Assembly (NCBI GenBank): GCA_900107365.1
Contig: FNPS01000002.1
Coordinates: 62,001-126,000, forward strand
Reading direction: 5' to 3'
DNA from: Flavobacterium aquidurense
GTDB lineage: Bacteria; Bacteroidota; Bacteroidia; Flavobacteriales; Flavobacteriaceae
Length of the DNA stretch: 64,000 nt
Shown in pieces: positions 62,844 through 64,000 of the stretch. The notes beneath the pieces were generated by a model. It was not told where the DNA came from. It did no database searches and was given only the letters and a program-made list of their open reading frames with translations. A program made the position numbers and the translations under genes. Numbering within the stretch: position 1 is the stretch's first letter; every line of letters starts with the position of its first letter.

Positions 62844-63548
62844 CTAAAAATACTTATGTTCCATGATTTCTGACTGGAGTTTGGGGATTGCAAGGATGCC
62901 AATTCTTTTGCCTACGGTTTTTATTAAGGATTCTTTTTTAAGGCTTGAAAGCACCCTAATCACTTGTTCTTCAGTAGTTCCAGCGAAGTCTGCGATTTCC
63001 TTTCTTGAGAGTTCGATGTCTATTAAACCGTTTATTTGGCCGAATTTTCGGTGGATGTACAATAGCAAATCGATAACACGTTCACGCACGTTCATGTGGG
63101 CGATTTTACGGATATTGTTTTCGCTTTTGTTGAGTTCATCGGCGTAAAACAACATTAAGGCATACGTAAATTCGGGAACGTTTTGAAGAATTTCCATCAT
63201 GGTTTCATTGCTGAAATTGCACAAAACTGTATCTTCTAAAGCATAAGCACCAATAAGATATCGTTTACTTGTTCCGAAACCACGAAAGCCAATAGTATCA
63301 CCGTTTTTAGTAAGTCGAACAATTTGTTCGCGGCCGTTAATTCCGGTTTTAACCGTTTTTACTTTTCCTTTACAAATAAAATAAAGTCCCTGAATTGGAG
63401 CGCCTTCGATGATAAACTGCTGCGTTTTTTTACAAACAAAACTATGTTTCTTCTGAACATATTGTTTCATTTGCTCCAGATGCAGATGCTTTTTAATAAA
63501 ACAGTTTTCGTTGGCGCAGGAATAACAAATTGCTTGCTCGTCTTTCAT
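62844..63548 (-). CDS. Crp/Fnr family regulator with N-terminal cysteine cluster
   Basis: Regulator of 234 residues: N-terminal cysteines (C8, C11 and C16 in 'ICYSCANENCFIKK', plus C39 in 'HSFVCKK'), a cyclic-nucleotide-type sensor barrel ('GLYFICKGKVKTVKTGINGR'), a dimerisation helix, and a C-terminal winged HTH 'LSRKEIADFAGTTEEQVIRV'. The cysteines suggest an iron-sulfur or redox sensor as in Fnr. The spacing (CX2CX4C) differs from E. coli Fnr. It is divergent from the nitrate reductase gene across a large palindrome and is probably the regulator of the nitrate genes here. Confidence 0.9.
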   Translation of the reverse strand: MKDEQAICYSCANENCFIKKHLHLEQMKQYVQKKHSFVCKKTQQFIIEGAPIQGLYFICKGKVKTVKTGINGREQIVRLTKNGDTIGFRGFGTSKRYLIGAYALEDTVLCNFSNETMMEILQNVPEFTYALMLFYADELNKSENNIRKIAHMNVRERVIDLLLYIHRKFGQINGLIDIELSRKEIADFAGTTEEQVIRVLSSLKKESLIKTVGKRIGILAIPKLQSEIMEHKYF

Positions 63549-63628
63549 GAGTCCTAAATTTTTATTGATTTAAAAACTAATTTGTTGTTCCTCATTTATT
63601 TTCATCAAAAATAGAAAAATAATTTCAA

Positions 63629-63664
63629 AAAATAAGTATTTATACGTAAAAATACTTATTTTTG
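63629..63664. promoter_or_regulatory. 34-bp palindromic operator between crp and nitrate reductase genes
   Basis: Bases 63629-63662 form a palindrome centred on TACGTA with a single mismatched pair (63642/63649). It contains two overlapping half-site pairs, AAGTA-TTTA-TACGT (63634-63647) and ACGTA-AAAA-TACTT (63644-63657). The second shares its last T with a -7 element TTATTTTTG (TAnnTTTG, 63657-63664) pointing at the nitrate reductase gene. Confidence 0.7.
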
Positions 63665-63735
63665 TCTAAGTCAAATACGTGAGGCATTTACGACTGGGCA
63701 TAATTACAATAGTTGTATTTAAAAAAGAAGCTGTA

Positions 63736-64000
63736 ATGCAAAATACCAAAATCAAAACTACCTGTTCATATTGTGGCGTCGGCTGCGGAATTATCGTTAC
63801 TAATGATGCCAAAAATGGTGTGATGGTTACGGGCGATAAAGACCATCCGGTAAATAAAGGAATGTTGTGTTCTAAAGGAATGAACTTGCACTACGTAGTA
63901 AACGATACTTCTGACCGAATTTTATATCCTGAAATGCGAGGCAGCAAATCCTATCCGCTGGAACGCGTGAGCTGGGACACTGCTCTTGATCGCGCCGCAG
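63736..64000 (+). CDS. Assimilatory nitrate reductase, molybdopterin subunit (partial)
   Basis: The first 88 codons of a molybdopterin oxidoreductase that continues past the window. The N-terminus carries the [4Fe-4S] motif 'TCSYCGVGCGIIV' (C10, C13, C17) and the fourth Cys45 in 'NKGMLCSKGMNLHYVV', followed by 'RVSWDTALDRAA'. This is the NasA/NarB/NapA-type start without a Tat signal, so a cytoplasmic assimilatory enzyme is most likely. Its position beside nirBD, nrtABD and narK supports nitrate as substrate. Start ATG at 63736. Confidence 0.9.
   Translation, partial: MQNTKIKTTCSYCGVGCGIIVTNDAKNGVMVTGDKDHPVNKGMLCSKGMNLHYVVNDTSDRILYPEMRGSKSYPLERVSWDTALDRAA

Overview
The window is chromosomal DNA of a Bacteroidota bacterium, almost certainly a Flavobacterium. 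The evidence is the low GC content, TAnnTTTG-type -7 promoter elements, many lipoproteins with a Cys directly after a short signal peptide, and family-typical genes (LptD and TamB of the Bacteroidetes type, DUF4159, DUF4202, oleate hydratase, a NirBD/NrtABD nitrate cluster). No phage, plasmid origin, CRISPR array or transposase gene is visible.

Layout. 148-3250: lptD (outer-membrane LPS assembly) and ridA. 3153-6735: a probable insertion. An 88-bp stretch of the 3' end of ridA is repeated at 6639-6726 with only two mismatches. The DNA between the copies carries an XRE regulator, a decayed membrane-protein gene, a lipoprotein gene and an outer-membrane-type gene. 6717-10171 (minus): methylglyoxal synthase, an N-acetylglucosamine-kinase-like ATPase, GAPDH and phosphofructokinase. 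10477-15018 (minus): tamB with a puzzling start. 15171-18174: translation and RNA-modification genes (tsaD, rsmE, a TrmH-like methyltransferase) around a DUF4159 gene. 18333-23619: an M43 metalloprotease, an AI-2E family permease, a methyltransferase and secreted proteins. 23711-24252: a 75-bp tandem repeat followed by a heptanucleotide array. 24262-28848 (minus): a lipid group of fatty-acid desaturase, phospholipase A1 and oleate hydratase, with a cold-shock gene. 29264-29881: two small unknown proteins, one extremely acidic. 30296-34060: a TetR-controlled oxidoreductase locus with identical operators on both sides of tetR. 34209-34612: four tRNA genes (minus), one of them aberrant.

34863-45062 holds a thiolase, an NlpC/P60 peptidase and an AraC/aldo-keto reductase/MdaB-like/monooxygenase group. 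It also has a methyltransferase, a LysR regulator, a DUF2130 protein and a META lipoprotein. The gaps are filled with long inverted repeats.

45323-64000 is a nitrate assimilation region. nirB and nirD reduce nitrite. A NarX-like kinase with a NarL-like regulator is the likely nitrate sensor. NarK, NrtABD and two alginate-export-type porins carry nitrate and nitrite across the two membranes. A Crp/Fnr regulator with an N-terminal cysteine cluster is divergent from the molybdopterin nitrate reductase gene that runs off the window end. Four promoters here (nirB, DUF4202, narK, nitrate reductase) share a box close to AAGTA-N4-TACTT (or TACGT) whose last T is the first T of TAnnTTTG. The shared crp/nitrate-reductase region is a 34-bp palindrome with one mismatched pair. 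These look like the operators of a single nitrate regulon.
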